Assembly (NCBI RefSeq): GCF_019511665.1
Contig: NZ_JAEUAW010000004.1
Location: forward strand, 310,001 to 374,000
Length of the DNA stretch: 64,000 nucleotides
Source: Microbacterium jejuense
GTDB lineage: Bacteria; Actinomycetota; Actinomycetes; Actinomycetales; Microbacteriaceae
Reading direction: 5' to 3'
Part shown: piece after piece, positions 16,644-26,291 of the stretch
Layout: the number at the start of each line of letters is the position of its first letter
Position numbering within the stretch: position 1 is the first letter of the stretch
Notes under the pieces: model-generated
The model's input: only the letters and a program-made list of their open reading frames with translations
What the model was told of the DNA's origin: nothing
Database searches by the model: none
Position numbers and translations under genes: made by a program

Positions 16644-17357
16644 GTGGACGCACGCACAGGGCTCGTGATGGGCGGCATGACCGCTGTCGCGGCGAGCGTC
16701 GCCGTCGTCTGCATCGTGGCGATGACGAACACCGCCGCCCTCAAGGACTCGCCGGCGACGACGGTCGCCGCGTCGAGGGTCCTCGTCCCGGCCGCGTCGT
16801 CGCCCTCCGCGACGCCGTCGCCGGCTCCTGTGGCCACGACGCCGGTCGTGGCGCCGAACGAGGCCGAGGTCGTCGAGGCGCCCGATCCGACCGCCGTCGA
16901 GCCGACGGCCCCCACCGCGTCCGCTCCGCGGACAGCGGCGGCGCCCTCGGCCTCCGACGCGAGCGAGGCGGCCGCCGACGTCGATGCGGCGATCGAAGCG
17001 GCGCGGGCCACCGGGACGTGGGACTCGCTTCGCGTGTGGGCGCAGGATCACGGGTGGTCGACGGGCCGCATCGATGCCCTCATCGAGCGCCTGAGCCGCG
17101 CGGCCGCGGACGATCGTCAGACCGGCAGCGCCGACCTTGTGGGCCCGGGCGCCGGTGGCACCTCCGACAAGCAAGCGGGCACGGCTGACCGCAGCGGTTC
17201 CCTGCAGACGCAGTTCGGACCGTCGACGTCCGAGGTCAGCCCGAAGAAGCCCCATCCAGAGCACCCCGCGAACGCGGGTTCGAACGGGAACGGCAACGGA
17301 GCCGGACCCCACGCGAAGAAAGACCAGTCGCGCAATTCCCCAGACAAGCGCGACTGA
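16644..17357 (+). CDS. Membrane-anchored or secreted low-complexity protein
   Basis: 237 aa from GTG 16644 (GGGGAA about 7 nt upstream). One N-terminal hydrophobic helix (residues about 8-30), then about 90 residues rich in Ala/Pro/Thr/Ser/Val typical of a cell-wall-spanning linker. A short helical patch follows (about 108-145, DSLRVWAQDHGWSTGRIDALIERL), then a Gly/Asn/Lys/Pro-rich tail with GNGNGN. No enzymatic domain is recognisable. Followed by a rho-independent-type terminator, so it is probably monocistronic. Confidence 0.6.
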   Translation: MDARTGLVMGGMTAVAASVAVVCIVAMTNTAALKDSPATTVAASRVLVPAASSPSATPSPAPVATTPVVAPNEAEVVEAPDPTAVEPTAPTASAPRTAAAPSASDASEAAADVDAAIEAARATGTWDSLRVWAQDHGWSTGRIDALIERLSRAAADDRQTGSADLVGPGAGGTSDKQAGTADRSGSLQTQFGPSTSEVSPKKPHPEHPANAGSNGNGNGAGPHAKKDQSRNSPDKRD

Positions 17358-17390
17358 CGGCGGTCGGATCCCCCAGTCCGGCCCTTCACA

Positions 17391-17423
17391 GCCCCCGGCG
17401 TCCCCCAGCGCCGGGGGCTTCTT
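17391..17423 (+). terminator. Rho-independent-type terminator
   Basis: Perfect 10-bp GC stem (17391-17400 with 17409-17418), an 8-nt loop and a TTCTT tail on the plus strand. Terminates the 237-aa gene before the convergent two-component genes. Confidence 0.75.
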
Positions 17424-17453
17424 CGTCCTTGCGATCCTGCGGGAAGGCCACCG

Positions 17454-18110
17454 TCACTCCCAGCGGTATCCGGCTCCCCGCACCGTCACGATGTGGTCCG
17501 TCCCGAGCTTGCCACGCAGATAGCGGACATAGACGTCCACCACGTTCGAACCGGGGTCGAAGTCGAGGCCCCACACGCGGCTGAGCAGCTGTTCCCGGCT
17601 GAGCACGCGTCCAGGGTTGCGCAGGAACTGCTCGGCCAGTGCGAACTCGCGGGCCGACAGGTCGACCTCGCGGCCGCCGACGGTCGCGCGCCGGGCCAGG
17701 ATGTCGAGCACCACGTCGCCGTGCGAGACCGACACGCCCTGCTGCGGCACGCTCTCCCGCAGCCGCGAGCGCACGCGCGCGAGCAGCTCTTCGAAGGTGA
17801 ACGGTTTGGGGACGTAGTCGTTGGCTCCGGCATCCAATCCGGCGACGGTGTCGCGCGTGCTGGAACGCGCCGTCAGCATGATCACCGGCACCGCCGAACC
17901 CCGGGAGCGCAGCTCGCGCAGCACCTCGAACCCGTCCATGGTGGGCAGGCCCACGTCGAGCAGCACGAGGTCGGCGTCGCCGCGCAGCGCCGCCTCCAGC
18001 GCCTCGGGACCGTCGTCGACGATCATGGTGTCGTATCCGGCGGATTCGAGCCCGCGGCTGACGAACGCGGCGATCCGCGGCTCGTCCTCGACGATGAGGA
18101 TCCTCGTCAT
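17454..18110 (-). CDS. OmpR/PhoB-family response regulator
   Basis: 218 aa. Receiver domain (residues 1-118): acidic pair E8-D9, phospho-acceptor D52 in LLDVGLP, conserved Lys in VPKPF near 101. C-terminal winged-helix DNA-binding domain (about 125-218) ends in VRGAGYRWE. The kinase gene upstream overlaps its start by 4 nt (ATGA), so they are a cotranscribed pair. Targets unknown. Confidence 0.93.
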   Translation of the reverse strand: MTRILIVEDEPRIAAFVSRGLESAGYDTMIVDDGPEALEAALRGDADLVLLDVGLPTMDGFEVLRELRSRGSAVPVIMLTARSSTRDTVAGLDAGANDYVPKPFTFEELLARVRSRLRESVPQQGVSVSHGDVVLDILARRATVGGREVDLSAREFALAEQFLRNPGRVLSREQLLSRVWGLDFDPGSNVVDVYVRYLRGKLGTDHIVTVRGAGYRWE

Positions 18111-19615
18111 CCCGACGCCTCCCGTTGCAGCACGACATCGCCCGCGCGCACGGGAGCCGGCAGTTCAGCCTCGACCAGAGGCAGGTGAATGGTGAAGGTC
18201 GCGCCCCCGCCCGGCGTGTCGGTCACCGCGCAGTGCCCGCCATGTCCCTTCGCGATCGCGTCGACGATCGCGAGACCCAGTCCTGAGCCGCCGACCGTGC
18301 GGTGCACGTGGGCGCGGTCGAACCGGCGGAAGATGCGCACGCGCGCCGCCGGCGGGATGCCGGCACCGTGGTCGCGCACCCACAGTCGCGCGCCGTCGAC
18401 CTGCGTCGAGCTTCCGATCTCGATCGGGCTGCCGGCCGGCGTGTACTTGGCGGCGTTGTCGGCCAGCTGGAGCCATGCCTGCAGCAGGCGGTCGCTGTCG
18501 CCGGCCACCGTGCCGTCGGCATGCGCCTCGACCGTCCACGTGTGATCGGGGATCACCGCGACGAGCTCGCCCACGCGGGCCGTCAGCGCCGCGAGGTCGA
18601 CCGGCGACATCGTGTACGAGTCGGCCTCCGCGGCGGCGAGCAGATCGATGTCTTCGACCAGGCGCGCGAGCCGGTCGAGCTCCGAGATCCCGATGTCGCG
18701 GGCCGAGGCGACGTCGACGGCGTCCCGCGGGTTCATGAGCTCGAGGTGCCCGCGCACGATCGTGATGGGGGTCTTGAGTTCGTGGCGCACATCGTCGAGG
18801 AGCTGACGCTGCACGTCGACGGACCCTTCGAGCCGGTCCAGCATCGAGTTGACCGTGCGCGACAGGTCGGCGATGTCGTCGTTGCCGTGCGGCTCCAGAC
18901 GCGCCGACAGGTCGCTGATCGAGATCGAGTCCGCCGTCTCGCGCAGGTGCCGGATCGGCGACAGCAGCCGGCCGGTCACGAACCACCCGACGACGCCGAC
19001 GGCCGCCAGCACCGCCAGCGCGGCGATGATGTAGGTCGTCATGGCGAACGTCACCGGCTGCAGCTCGGCCCCGAGATCGATCGCACGGATGTAGAGACCC
19101 TGGTGAGAGTCTCCGGGCATCGACACCGGGATGGCGATGTACCGCAGCGAGCCGCTGTCGGTGGCAACGGTGCCCATCTTCGTCGCGCCGTTCTCGGTAT
19201 CGGCGATGGCACGGTCGATGAGCTGCTGGTCGTCGGCGATGCTGAATCCCGACAGCGTCGACGGCACCCAGCGCGGCACCCCGTCGACGAGTGCGAGCGA
19301 CGCCTCGTTGCGCGCGGGCACGAGGCGGGCCACGACCGCCTTCAGGTACTCGTCGATCGACGAGTACTGATTGATGTCGAGGTCGTCCGTCGCCTCGGAG
19401 GCGCCGTCGCTCCCCGCGGGCGCAGTCGGATCCTGAGCCACCGCCTGCAGGGACTCCACCTGGGTCTTGAGCCGTTCGTTGACGTTGCTGATCGCCTGCT
19501 CCCGCTGGACCACGAATGTCACGCTGCCGACGATCGCGAGCCCGACGCACGCCACCGCCAGGATCGCCGAGAGGATCCTGACGCGCGCGGGGATCGGGCG
19601 TGTCGAGCGGGACAT
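18107..19615 (-). CDS. Membrane sensor histidine kinase
   Basis: 502 aa from ATG 19615 (AGGA upstream). Two transmembrane helices (residues about 11-34 and 190-216) flank an extracytoplasmic sensor of about 155 residues. HAMP (about 217-268) and HisKA (phospho-acceptor H278 in DVRHELKTP) follow, then HATPase with N-box LADNAAKYTP, G1 DHGAGIP and G2 GGSGLGLAI. The sensor domain is not recognised. Partner of the overlapping response regulator. Confidence 0.93.
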   Translation of the reverse strand: MSRSTRPIPARVRILSAILAVACVGLAIVGSVTFVVQREQAISNVNERLKTQVESLQAVAQDPTAPAGSDGASEATDDLDINQYSSIDEYLKAVVARLVPARNEASLALVDGVPRWVPSTLSGFSIADDQQLIDRAIADTENGATKMGTVATDSGSLRYIAIPVSMPGDSHQGLYIRAIDLGAELQPVTFAMTTYIIAALAVLAAVGVVGWFVTGRLLSPIRHLRETADSISISDLSARLEPHGNDDIADLSRTVNSMLDRLEGSVDVQRQLLDDVRHELKTPITIVRGHLELMNPRDAVDVASARDIGISELDRLARLVEDIDLLAAAEADSYTMSPVDLAALTARVGELVAVIPDHTWTVEAHADGTVAGDSDRLLQAWLQLADNAAKYTPAGSPIEIGSSTQVDGARLWVRDHGAGIPPAARVRIFRRFDRAHVHRTVGGSGLGLAIVDAIAKGHGGHCAVTDTPGGGATFTIHLPLVEAELPAPVRAGDVVLQREASG

Positions 19616-19660
19616 GTCCTGATTATCCCGCCGACCCGGCACGTGCGGCACAGGGGCTTT

Positions 19661-21055
19661 TCAGCCCGGGTGCGTCATCGACAGCAGGTCGAGCTTCTCG
19701 TCGAGCTGCTCGAGCGTGAGCTCGCCGCGCTCGACGTAGCCGAGGTCGATGACCGCCTCGCGCACAGTGATGCCCTTCGCCACCGAGTGCTTGGCGATCT
19801 TGGCGGCTGCCTCGTACCCGATGAGCTTGTTGAGGGGCGTTACGATCGACGGGGACATGCCGGCGTACGCTGCCGCGCGCTCCACGTTGGCCTCCAGGCC
19901 CGCGATCGTCTTGTCTGCGAGAACGCGCGACACGTTGGCGAGCAGTTCGATCGACTCCAGCACGGCGCTGCCCATGATCGGGATGGCGACGTTGAGCTCG
20001 AACGAGCCCGACGCGCCCGCCCACGCGACCGTCGCGTCGTTGCCGATGACGCGTGCGCACACCATGAGCGTGGCCTCGGGGACGACCGGGTTGACCTTGC
20101 CGGGCATGATCGACGACCCCGGCTGCAGATCCGGGATGTGCAGCTCGCCGAGACCCGTGTTCGGGCCCGAGCCCATCCAGCGCAGGTCGTTGTTGATCTT
20201 CGTGAGCGAGACCGCGATGGTGCGCAGCGCACCGGAGGCCTCGACCAGGGCGTCACGGTTGGCCTGCGCCTCGAAGTGGTCCTTCGCCTCGGTGATGGGC
20301 AGCTCGGTGTCGTCGACGATGAGCTGGATCACGCGCTGCGGGAAGCCGAGCGGCGTGTTGATGCCGGTGCCGACGGCCGTGCCGCCGAGCGGGACCTCCG
20401 CGACGCGGGGGATGACCGCCTGGACGCGCTCGATGCCGAGACGGATCTGGCGGGCGTAGCCGCCGAACTCCTGGCCGAGGGTCACCGGCGTCGCATCCAT
20501 CAGGTGCGTGCGTCCGGACTTGACGACCTCTTTCCACTCCTCCGCCTTCGTCTCGAGCGCCACCGCCAGGTGGTCGAGCGCGGGGATGAGGTCGTCGATG
20601 AGCTCCTGAGTGGCCGCGATGTGGACCGACGTCGGGAAGACGTCGTTCGAGGACTGCGAGGCGTTGACGTGGTCGTTCGGGTGCACCGTCGTGCCGAGCG
20701 CCTGCGTCGCGAGGGTGGCGAGCACCTCGTTCATGTTCATGTTCGACGACGTCCCGCTGCCGGTCTGGTAGACGTCGATGGGGAACTGGTCGGCGTACTC
20801 GCCGGCGATGATGCGGTCGGCGGCGCCTGCGATCGCGTCCGCGATGGCTCCGTCGAGGGTGCCGAGCTCCTTGTTGGCCAGCGCCGCGGCCTTCTTGATG
20901 CGTGCCAGCGCCACGATCTGGGCGGGCTCGAGGCGATCGCCTGAGATCGGGAAGTTCTCGACGGCGCGCTGGGTCTGCGCGGCGTAGAGGGCGTTCTTGG
21001 GCACGCGCACCTCGCCCATGGTGTCGTGCTCGATGCGGTACTCGGTGTCGGTCAC
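19661..21055 (-). CDS. fumC: Fumarate hydratase class II
   Basis: 464 aa TCA-cycle enzyme hydrating fumarate to L-malate. Signatures: [37 protein letters not shown] and the superfamily signature [14 protein letters not shown] 21055 is preferred to GTG 21070 because GAGGA lies 8 nt before it. 46 nt downstream of the carbonic anhydrase gene on the same strand, so probably in one transcript; pairing CO2/bicarbonate handling with the TCA cycle is plausible but not proven. Confidence 0.95.
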   Translation of the reverse strand: MTDTEYRIEHDTMGEVRVPKNALYAAQTQRAVENFPISGDRLEPAQIVALARIKKAAALANKELGTLDGAIADAIAGAADRIIAGEYADQFPIDVYQTGSGTSSNMNMNEVLATLATQALGTTVHPNDHVNASQSSNDVFPTSVHIAATQELIDDLIPALDHLAVALETKAEEWKEVVKSGRTHLMDATPVTLGQEFGGYARQIRLGIERVQAVIPRVAEVPLGGTAVGTGINTPLGFPQRVIQLIVDDTELPITEAKDHFEAQANRDALVEASGALRTIAVSLTKINNDLRWMGSGPNTGLGELHIPDLQPGSSIMPGKVNPVVPEATLMVCARVIGNDATVAWAGASGSFELNVAIPIMGSAVLESIELLANVSRVLADKTIAGLEANVERAAAYAGMSPSIVTPLNKLIGYEAAAKIAKHSVAKGITVREAVIDLGYVERGELTLEQLDEKLDLLSMTHPG

Positions 21056-21101
21056 GTCGTCGTTCCTCACGTGTGTGCAGTGTTGGGTTCGGGGGAGTGG
21101 T

Positions 21102-21752
21102 TCAGGCGGCGGCGTCGTCGATGCCGACCGACACGACGGGCACGGCGGTGCCTTCGGCGAGCCGGTAGTTGGCGCCCACGATGCCGAGGGCGCCCGAGGC
21201 CACCGCGTCGCTGATCAGCTCGGACGACTGCAGGATGTCGGCGACCGTCGTGCTGAGGTGCTCGCGGCCGACCGCCTCCGCGTCGATCTCGGACGTCGCC
21301 ACCGTTGCGCCGGCGCCTCGCTGGACGCGTCGCACGGCGGGCACGATCGGCGCGATGAGCCGCCAGATGTGGGCGGGCAGCGCCGGGGTCTCGGGGTCCG
21401 TGCTGTCGATGGCCGCGCGCACGGCGCCACAGGCGTCGTGCGCGAGGACGACGATGAGCGGCACCTTCAGCACCGCCACGGCGTACTCGAGGCTGCCGAT
21501 CACCGACTCCGACACCACCTGGCCGGCGTTGCGCACGACGAACAGGTCGCCCAGCCCGTTGTCGAAGATGATCTCGGCCGCCAGGCGCGAGTCCGAGCAA
21601 CCGAACAGCACGGCCTGCGGTCGCTGGCCGTCCGCGAGCTCATGACGTCGATCGACGTCCTGGTGCGGATGCTGCGGCTCTCCGGCGACGAAGCGCGCGT
21701 TGCCGCGCAGCATCTCGTTCCAGACGTCGGCGGGCGTCGGGGCGTCGGTCAC
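21102..21752 (-). CDS. Beta-class carbonic anhydrase
   Basis: 216 aa. Interconverts CO2 and bicarbonate with zinc held by Cys/His. Ligands visible: CSDSR (Cys plus catalytic Asp-Arg dyad) and HDACGAV (His and second Cys). GTG 21752 has AGGAGG about 5 nt upstream and overlaps the stop of the DUF4245 gene by 4 nt. Length is typical for beta-CAs. Confidence 0.93.
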   Translation of the reverse strand: MTDAPTPADVWNEMLRGNARFVAGEPQHPHQDVDRRHELADGQRPQAVLFGCSDSRLAAEIIFDNGLGDLFVVRNAGQVVSESVIGSLEYAVAVLKVPLIVVLAHDACGAVRAAIDSTDPETPALPAHIWRLIAPIVPAVRRVQRGAGATVATSEIDAEAVGREHLSTTVADILQSSELISDAVASGALGIVGANYRLAEGTAVPVVSVGIDDAAA

Positions 21753-22396
21753 GGGGCCTCCTGGCGAAGTGCGGTGATCTGGTCGGTCACGGTCCGTGCG
21801 GTCTCTTCGAGCTGGCGCGCCGCGGTCGTGCCGTAGATGAGCACGGTGTCGGGGCCGGCGTCGGTCGACAGCGCGACGGAGATGTTGCCGGTGCGCTCGG
21901 GATCCAGCTCGTAGCGGTCCCACGTGATGCCGTCGATCGTCACGGTGCCGTCGGGAGCGGAGCCTGACAGCACGCGCGTGACCCACGACTCGTCGGCGTC
22001 GAAGCCCTGCGAGACGTTGACGAACCCGCGCTCGTCCTCGTCGGCCGGCGCGTAGACGACGTTGAACGCCTTCACGCGTCCTTCGCCCTCGACGGCGGCG
22101 AGGTTCACGACCCACTCGTCCGACATCTCGGGGACGATCACCGTGCGCCCCTCGGCGGTGGCGACCCGTTCCGCGGCGGCCGCGACATCGATCGGCTCGC
22201 GCTCGGGCGCGGACCCGCGGGGGACCGCGAACATGATCACGACGACGACCGCGAGCGTGGCCAGGAGCGCCGCCACGAGGTTGCGGACGTTCTGGCTCGA
22301 CCGGTAGACGCGGGAGGACTCCGCCTTGCGTGCGGCGGTCTCGTCGGGTGTCTCGGGACGGCCGAGCTCAGCGACGATGCGGGGCTCGCGGGCCAT
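21749..22396 (-). CDS. DUF4245 membrane protein
   Basis: 215 aa. Basic cytoplasmic N-terminus, one transmembrane helix (residues about 37-58) and a soluble extracytoplasmic domain of about 155 residues. Matches the actinobacterial DUF4245 family commonly beside xseB/xseA; function unknown. Its ATG overlaps the xseB stop (TGATG) and its stop overlaps the carbonic anhydrase start (GTGA), so it is part of a tightly coupled chain. Confidence 0.8.
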   Translation of the reverse strand: MAREPRIVAELGRPETPDETAARKAESSRVYRSSQNVRNLVAALLATLAVVVVIMFAVPRGSAPEREPIDVAAAAERVATAEGRTVIVPEMSDEWVVNLAAVEGEGRVKAFNVVYAPADEDERGFVNVSQGFDADESWVTRVLSGSAPDGTVTIDGITWDRYELDPERTGNISVALSTDAGPDTVLIYGTTAARQLEETARTVTDQITALRQEAP

Positions 22397-22650
22397 CAGC
22401 CGGCACCGTTCCCCTCGCCACGTGCGGCGCCGTCCGCGTTCGCGCGTGCGGCGTCGAGCCGGCGCTTCGCGCCCAGCAGCCATTCCTCGCACCGCGCGGC
22501 GAGTGCCTCGCCGCGCTCCCACAGCGCCAGCGAGTGCTCCAGCGTCGGGGCACCCTGTTCGAGCTCGGCGACGACGCGGACGAGCTCGTCGCGCGCCTGC
22601 TCGAAAGAGAGCGACGCCACGTCGGAAGGGGCCTCGGTCGACGCGGTCAT
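22396..22650 (-). CDS. xseB: Exodeoxyribonuclease VII small subunit
   Basis: 84 aa helical protein (LSFEQARDELVRVVAELEQG, then LEHSLALWERGEALA), the regulatory subunit that binds XseA in exonuclease VII. The start is 10 nt after the xseA stop; TAGGAT on the minus strand (22663-22658) sits 7 nt before the ATG, so a separate leaderless promoter is also possible. Confidence 0.93.
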   Translation of the reverse strand: MTASTEAPSDVASLSFEQARDELVRVVAELEQGAPTLEHSLALWERGEALAARCEEWLLGAKRRLDAARANADGAARGEGNGAG

Positions 22651-22660
22651 GCTCTCTATC

Positions 22661-23977
22661 CTACGTGGCGGGCGGTTCCGTCCTCGCCGGTGTCACGGCC
22701 TCGGCGACCTCCCCGTCCGAGTGGGCGGAGAACGACCCCCGTCCGACGGTCACGACGAACGGGGTGGATGCCGGAGCCTGCGCGGCATCGCGCACGATGA
22801 CCCCGTCACCGAGGTGGGCGATGGCGTAGCCGCGGGCGAGGGTCGATGCGGGCGAGAGCGCGCGGAGCGTCGCCCGCAGCTCCGCGGTGCGCCGCTCGTG
22901 CTGCTGCAGGGCGCGGTCGACGCGGTCGCGGCCGCGCGCGGCCAGCAGCTCCACCTCGTGGGCGCGTGTCGTGAGCATCGCCTCCGGCGTGCGCAGGGCG
23001 GGGCGCGACCGCAGCTGCTCGAGCTGCGCGATGTCGTGCCCGACCCGTTGCGTGAGCCGCATCGTCAGGCGCGCGCGCAGCTGCCCGACCAGGGCGCGCT
23101 GCTCGGCGACGTCCGGGACCACGCGCTTGGCGGCATCCGTCGGCGTCGACGCGCGCAGATCGGCGACATCGTCCAGCAGGGGGTGGTCGTTCTCATGGCC
23201 GATCGCGCTCACGACAGGAGTGGATGCCGCGGCCACGGCGCGCAGCATCCGCTCGTCGCTGAAGCCGAGCAGGGTCTGGGGGTCTCCGCCGCCGCGGGCG
23301 ATGACGATGACGTCGACGTCAGGATCGGCATCGAGCGCCTTCAGCGCGGCGATCGTCTCGGGCACGCAGCGATCGCCCTGCACGGCGGCGTACTTCGTGC
23401 GGAAGCGCACCTGCGGCCAGCGCAGCTCGGCGTTGCGGTGGACGTCCTTCTCGGCATCCGAGTTCTCGCCCGTGATGAGGCCGATGACGTGGGGGAGGAA
23501 CGGGATCGGCTTCTTGCGTGCGGCGTCGAACAGGCCCTCCGCGCGCAACTGGGCGCGCAGGCGTTCGAGGCGCTCGAGCTGATCGCCCAGGCCCATGTGC
23601 CGCATCGCCGAGACCGAGAAGCCGAAGTCGCCGCTCTTGACGTAGTAGTCGGCCTTGACGCACGCGACGACATGGTCGCCGACCTTGAGGTCGCCAGGCA
23701 GGCGGTCCCGCGTCGACGACCAGATCCGGAATGAGACGGTGGCGTCGGTGACGAGGTCCTTCAGGCGTCCGAAGACGTTGCCGCCGCGGAGGTTGAACGC
23801 CGTGATCTCGCCCTCGACCCAGACCGAGCCCCAGTTCTGCACGAATCCGCGGATCGTCTCGTTGAGGCGCGCGACGGACGTCGGGGCGTCAGGGCGCGAG
23901 TCACGAGGGCGGACCGAGTCAGCCGGGGGTGGTTCGCCGGGGACCGCGGTGGGCTGGAAGGAGGTGGGGGATGCCAC
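22661..23977 (-). CDS. xseA: Exodeoxyribonuclease VII large subunit
   Basis: 438 aa catalytic subunit degrading single-stranded DNA. N-terminal OB fold (residues about 20-120; WVEGEITAFN), then the nuclease domain (GLITGENSDAEKDV, RGGGDPQTLLGF, IGHENDHPLLDDVADLRASTP) and a helical C-terminal domain to about 430. Starts at GTG 23977. Leads the xseA-xseB-DUF4245-carbonic anhydrase chain. Confidence 0.95.
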   Translation of the reverse strand: MASPTSFQPTAVPGEPPPADSVRPRDSRPDAPTSVARLNETIRGFVQNWGSVWVEGEITAFNLRGGNVFGRLKDLVTDATVSFRIWSSTRDRLPGDLKVGDHVVACVKADYYVKSGDFGFSVSAMRHMGLGDQLERLERLRAQLRAEGLFDAARKKPIPFLPHVIGLITGENSDAEKDVHRNAELRWPQVRFRTKYAAVQGDRCVPETIAALKALDADPDVDVIVIARGGGDPQTLLGFSDERMLRAVAAASTPVVSAIGHENDHPLLDDVADLRASTPTDAAKRVVPDVAEQRALVGQLRARLTMRLTQRVGHDIAQLEQLRSRPALRTPEAMLTTRAHEVELLAARGRDRVDRALQQHERRTAELRATLRALSPASTLARGYAIAHLGDGVIVRDAAQAPASTPFVVTVGRGSFSAHSDGEVAEAVTPARTEPPAT

Positions 23978-24060
23978 CCGGTCACGATAGTCCACGGTGT
24001 CGACAGCGGGGAGGGCCGCACGCCGGGCTCGCGTCCAGGAGCCGCCCCTAGAATCGAGGG

Positions 24061-25122
24061 GTGAGCAGCAGCACCGTGAGCATGCCCGTCCCGCGCGTCC
24101 CGCGGCGGCGCGAGCCGCTCCAGGACATCGCCGGCACCGGACGCAAGCGGGTGCTGCTGGCGTCGCCGCGCGGCTACTGCGCCGGCGTCGACCGCGCCGT
24201 GATCGCCGTCGAGAAGGCGCTGGAGCGCTTCGGCGCACCGGTGTACGTGCGCAAGCAGATCGTCCACAACATCCACGTCGTGACCGAGCTCGAGAAGCAG
24301 GGCGCGATCTTCGTCGACGAGGTCGACGAGGTGCCCGAGGGTGCCCACGTCGTGTTCAGCGCGCACGGGGTGTCGCCCGCGGTCGTGAACGCGGCATCCG
24401 ATCGGGGTCTTCGCGCCATCGACGCGACCTGCCCGCTCGTGACCAAGGTGCACCGCGAGGCTGTGCGGTTCGCGCGCGACGACTTCGAGATCCTGCTCAT
24501 CGGCCACGAGGGTCACGAAGAGGTCGAGGGCACGGCGGGCGAGGCACCCGAGCACGTCACCGTCGTCAACTCGCCCGACGAGGCCGACACCATCGAGGTG
24601 CGCGACCCGTCCAAGGTGGTGTGGCTGTCGCAGACGACGCTGTCGGTCGACGAGACCATGGAGACCGTGCGCCGCCTGCGGGCGCGGTTCCCGCAGCTGC
24701 AGGACCCGCCGTCGGACGACATCTGCTACGCCACCCAGAACCGTCAGGTCGCGATCAAGAAGGTCGCCAAGGACGCCGACCTCGTGATCGTCGTCGGCTC
24801 CGCCAACTCGTCCAACAGCGTGCGCCTCGTCGAGGTCGCGCTCGAGCACGGAGCGAAGGCGGCGTACCGCGTCGACTACGCCGACGAGGTCGAGCAGGCG
24901 TGGCTCGAGGGCGTCGAGACCGTCGGCGTCACCAGCGGCGCCTCGGTCCCCGAGGTGCTCGTGCAGGAGGTGCTCGACGACCTCGCCGCCGCCGGCTACC
25001 GCGATGTGGAGCAGGTGCGCACGGCCGAGGAGGACCTCATGTTCTCGCTCCCGAAGGAGCTGCGTCAGGATGCCGCCGGCAAGCGCGACGACCGTGCCCT
25101 GGGTGGACGGAGCCGCTCGTGA
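24061..25122 (+). CDS. ispH: 4-hydroxy-3-methylbut-2-enyl diphosphate reductase
   Basis: 353 aa Fe-S enzyme of the last MEP-pathway step, giving IPP and DMAPP. Three cluster cysteines: C40 in [11 protein letters not shown], the Cys in DATCPLV, and the Cys in ICYATQNRQ. Leaderless-type start: TAGAAT (24049-24054) ends 6 nt before GTG 24061. Overlaps the next gene by 4 nt. IPP made here feeds uppS. Confidence 0.96.
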   Translation: MSSSTVSMPVPRVPRRREPLQDIAGTGRKRVLLASPRGYCAGVDRAVIAVEKALERFGAPVYVRKQIVHNIHVVTELEKQGAIFVDEVDEVPEGAHVVFSAHGVSPAVVNAASDRGLRAIDATCPLVTKVHREAVRFARDDFEILLIGHEGHEEVEGTAGEAPEHVTVVNSPDEADTIEVRDPSKVVWLSQTTLSVDETMETVRRLRARFPQLQDPPSDDICYATQNRQVAIKKVAKDADLVIVVGSANSSNSVRLVEVALEHGAKAAYRVDYADEVEQAWLEGVETVGVTSGASVPEVLVQEVLDDLAAAGYRDVEQVRTAEEDLMFSLPKELRQDAAGKRDDRALGGRSRS

Positions 25123-25697
25123 GCGACGGCGAGGCACGCCCGCGCCCTCAGTACGGCGAGTACGCCAGCCCCGAGGAGCAGCGCGCCCGCATCCAGCAGC
25201 CCGCCCCGGCGTGGCAGCAGCCCGTGACGCCGGCCGTGCCGGTCGTGACCGAGGCTCCGGGCGCCGGCATCCCTCAGGCGCAGCAGGATGCTGACGCCCT
25301 GTCGGCGGGCGCTCCCGTGCGACCGCGCCTGGTGGACCGCGTCGTCACGATCGCGCTGCTGGTGTACGGACTGTTCAACGTCGTGACGTCGTTCCCGTCG
25401 TTCCTGGACTACGGCGCATACGCCGAGACGATGTTCGCGGTGATGGGGCTGGACGTGACCCTGTCGGATCCCGCAGCGGGGCGTCCGTGGGGTATCGCGG
25501 CGGCCGTGGTGCTGGCGCTCGGATGGATCGCCACGGCGCTCGTGTCACTGTGGAGCCTGCGCCGCGGGCGGCTCACGTGGTGGATCCCGCTGGCCGCGGG
25601 CATCCTGTTCACGCTCGTGACGGGAGTGCTGATGGCGATTCCGCTGATGAGCGACCCCGCCGTCGTGAAGGCGCTGCTCGGCACGACCGGCGGTTGA
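25119..25697 (+). CDS. DUF6264-like membrane protein
   Basis: 192 aa from GTG 25119 (ACGGAG about 7 nt upstream). A polar Pro/Gln-rich N-terminus (about 70 residues) precedes three hydrophobic segments (about 75-97, 125-147, 152-175). Position after ispH and overall look match a small membrane family of Microbacteriaceae; the DUF number is from memory and should be checked. Coupled to ispH by a GTGA overlap. Confidence 0.65.
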   Translation: MSDGEARPRPQYGEYASPEEQRARIQQPAPAWQQPVTPAVPVVTEAPGAGIPQAQQDADALSAGAPVRPRLVDRVVTIALLVYGLFNVVTSFPSFLDYGAYAETMFAVMGLDVTLSDPAAGRPWGIAAAVVLALGWIATALVSLWSLRRGRLTWWIPLAAGILFTLVTGVLMAIPLMSDPAVVKALLGTTGG

Positions 25698-25739
25698 ACC
25701 TCGGGCGCATGCGTCTCGTGTCCCCAGCGGAGGTGACGG

Positions 25740-26291
25740 ATGCCGCGAACCAGGCTCGATGACGGGTCAGGCCCCGGCGGCCGGGCGACGCGACGTGACG
25801 CCGCGCGGCTGGAGGCGCTGTACGACGCCCATGCGGCGCCGCTGTGGCGCTACGTCGTGCACCTGACCGGCGACCGGGCCGGCGCGGACGACATCGTGCA
25901 GGAGACACTGCTTCGTGCCTGGCGCACGCCGAGGATCCTGGAGGAGGACCCGTCGACGACGCGGTCGTGGATGTTCACGGTGGCGCGCCACCTCGTCATC
26001 GACGAGGCCCGCAGCGCGCACCGGCGGCGCGAGGTCGATGTGGCCGAGGTGCCCGAGCGGGTCGCGGGCGACGGCACCGACGCGCTGTTCGAGGCGATCA
26101 TCGTCGAGGAGGCGCTGGCAGCCCTGTCGGCCGAGCATCGGGCCGTCGTGGTGCGTGCCTATTATCGCGGGCTCTCGGTGGCCGAGATGGCGGGCGAACT
26201 GGAGATCCCGCCCGGCACCGTCAAGTCGCGGCTGCACTACGGACTGCGCGCGCTGCGGCTCGCCCTGCAGGAGAAGGGGGTGACCCGATGA
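25740..26291 (+). CDS. ECF RNA polymerase sigma factor
   Basis: 183 aa. Region 2 (residues about 25-90: DAHAAPLWRYVVHLTGD, ADDIVQETLLRAWR) and region 4 (about 120-178: LSAEHRAVVVRAYYRGLSVAEMA, PPGTVKSRLHYGL). Resembles the SigL/SigK-like ECF group paired with zinc-binding anti-sigma factors. GGAGGTG precedes the ATG. The stop overlaps the anti-sigma start (ATGA). Confidence 0.92.
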   Translation: MPRTRLDDGSGPGGRATRRDAARLEALYDAHAAPLWRYVVHLTGDRAGADDIVQETLLRAWRTPRILEEDPSTTRSWMFTVARHLVIDEARSAHRRREVDVAEVPERVAGDGTDALFEAIIVEEALAALSAEHRAVVVRAYYRGLSVAEMAGELEIPPGTVKSRLHYGLRALRLALQEKGVTR

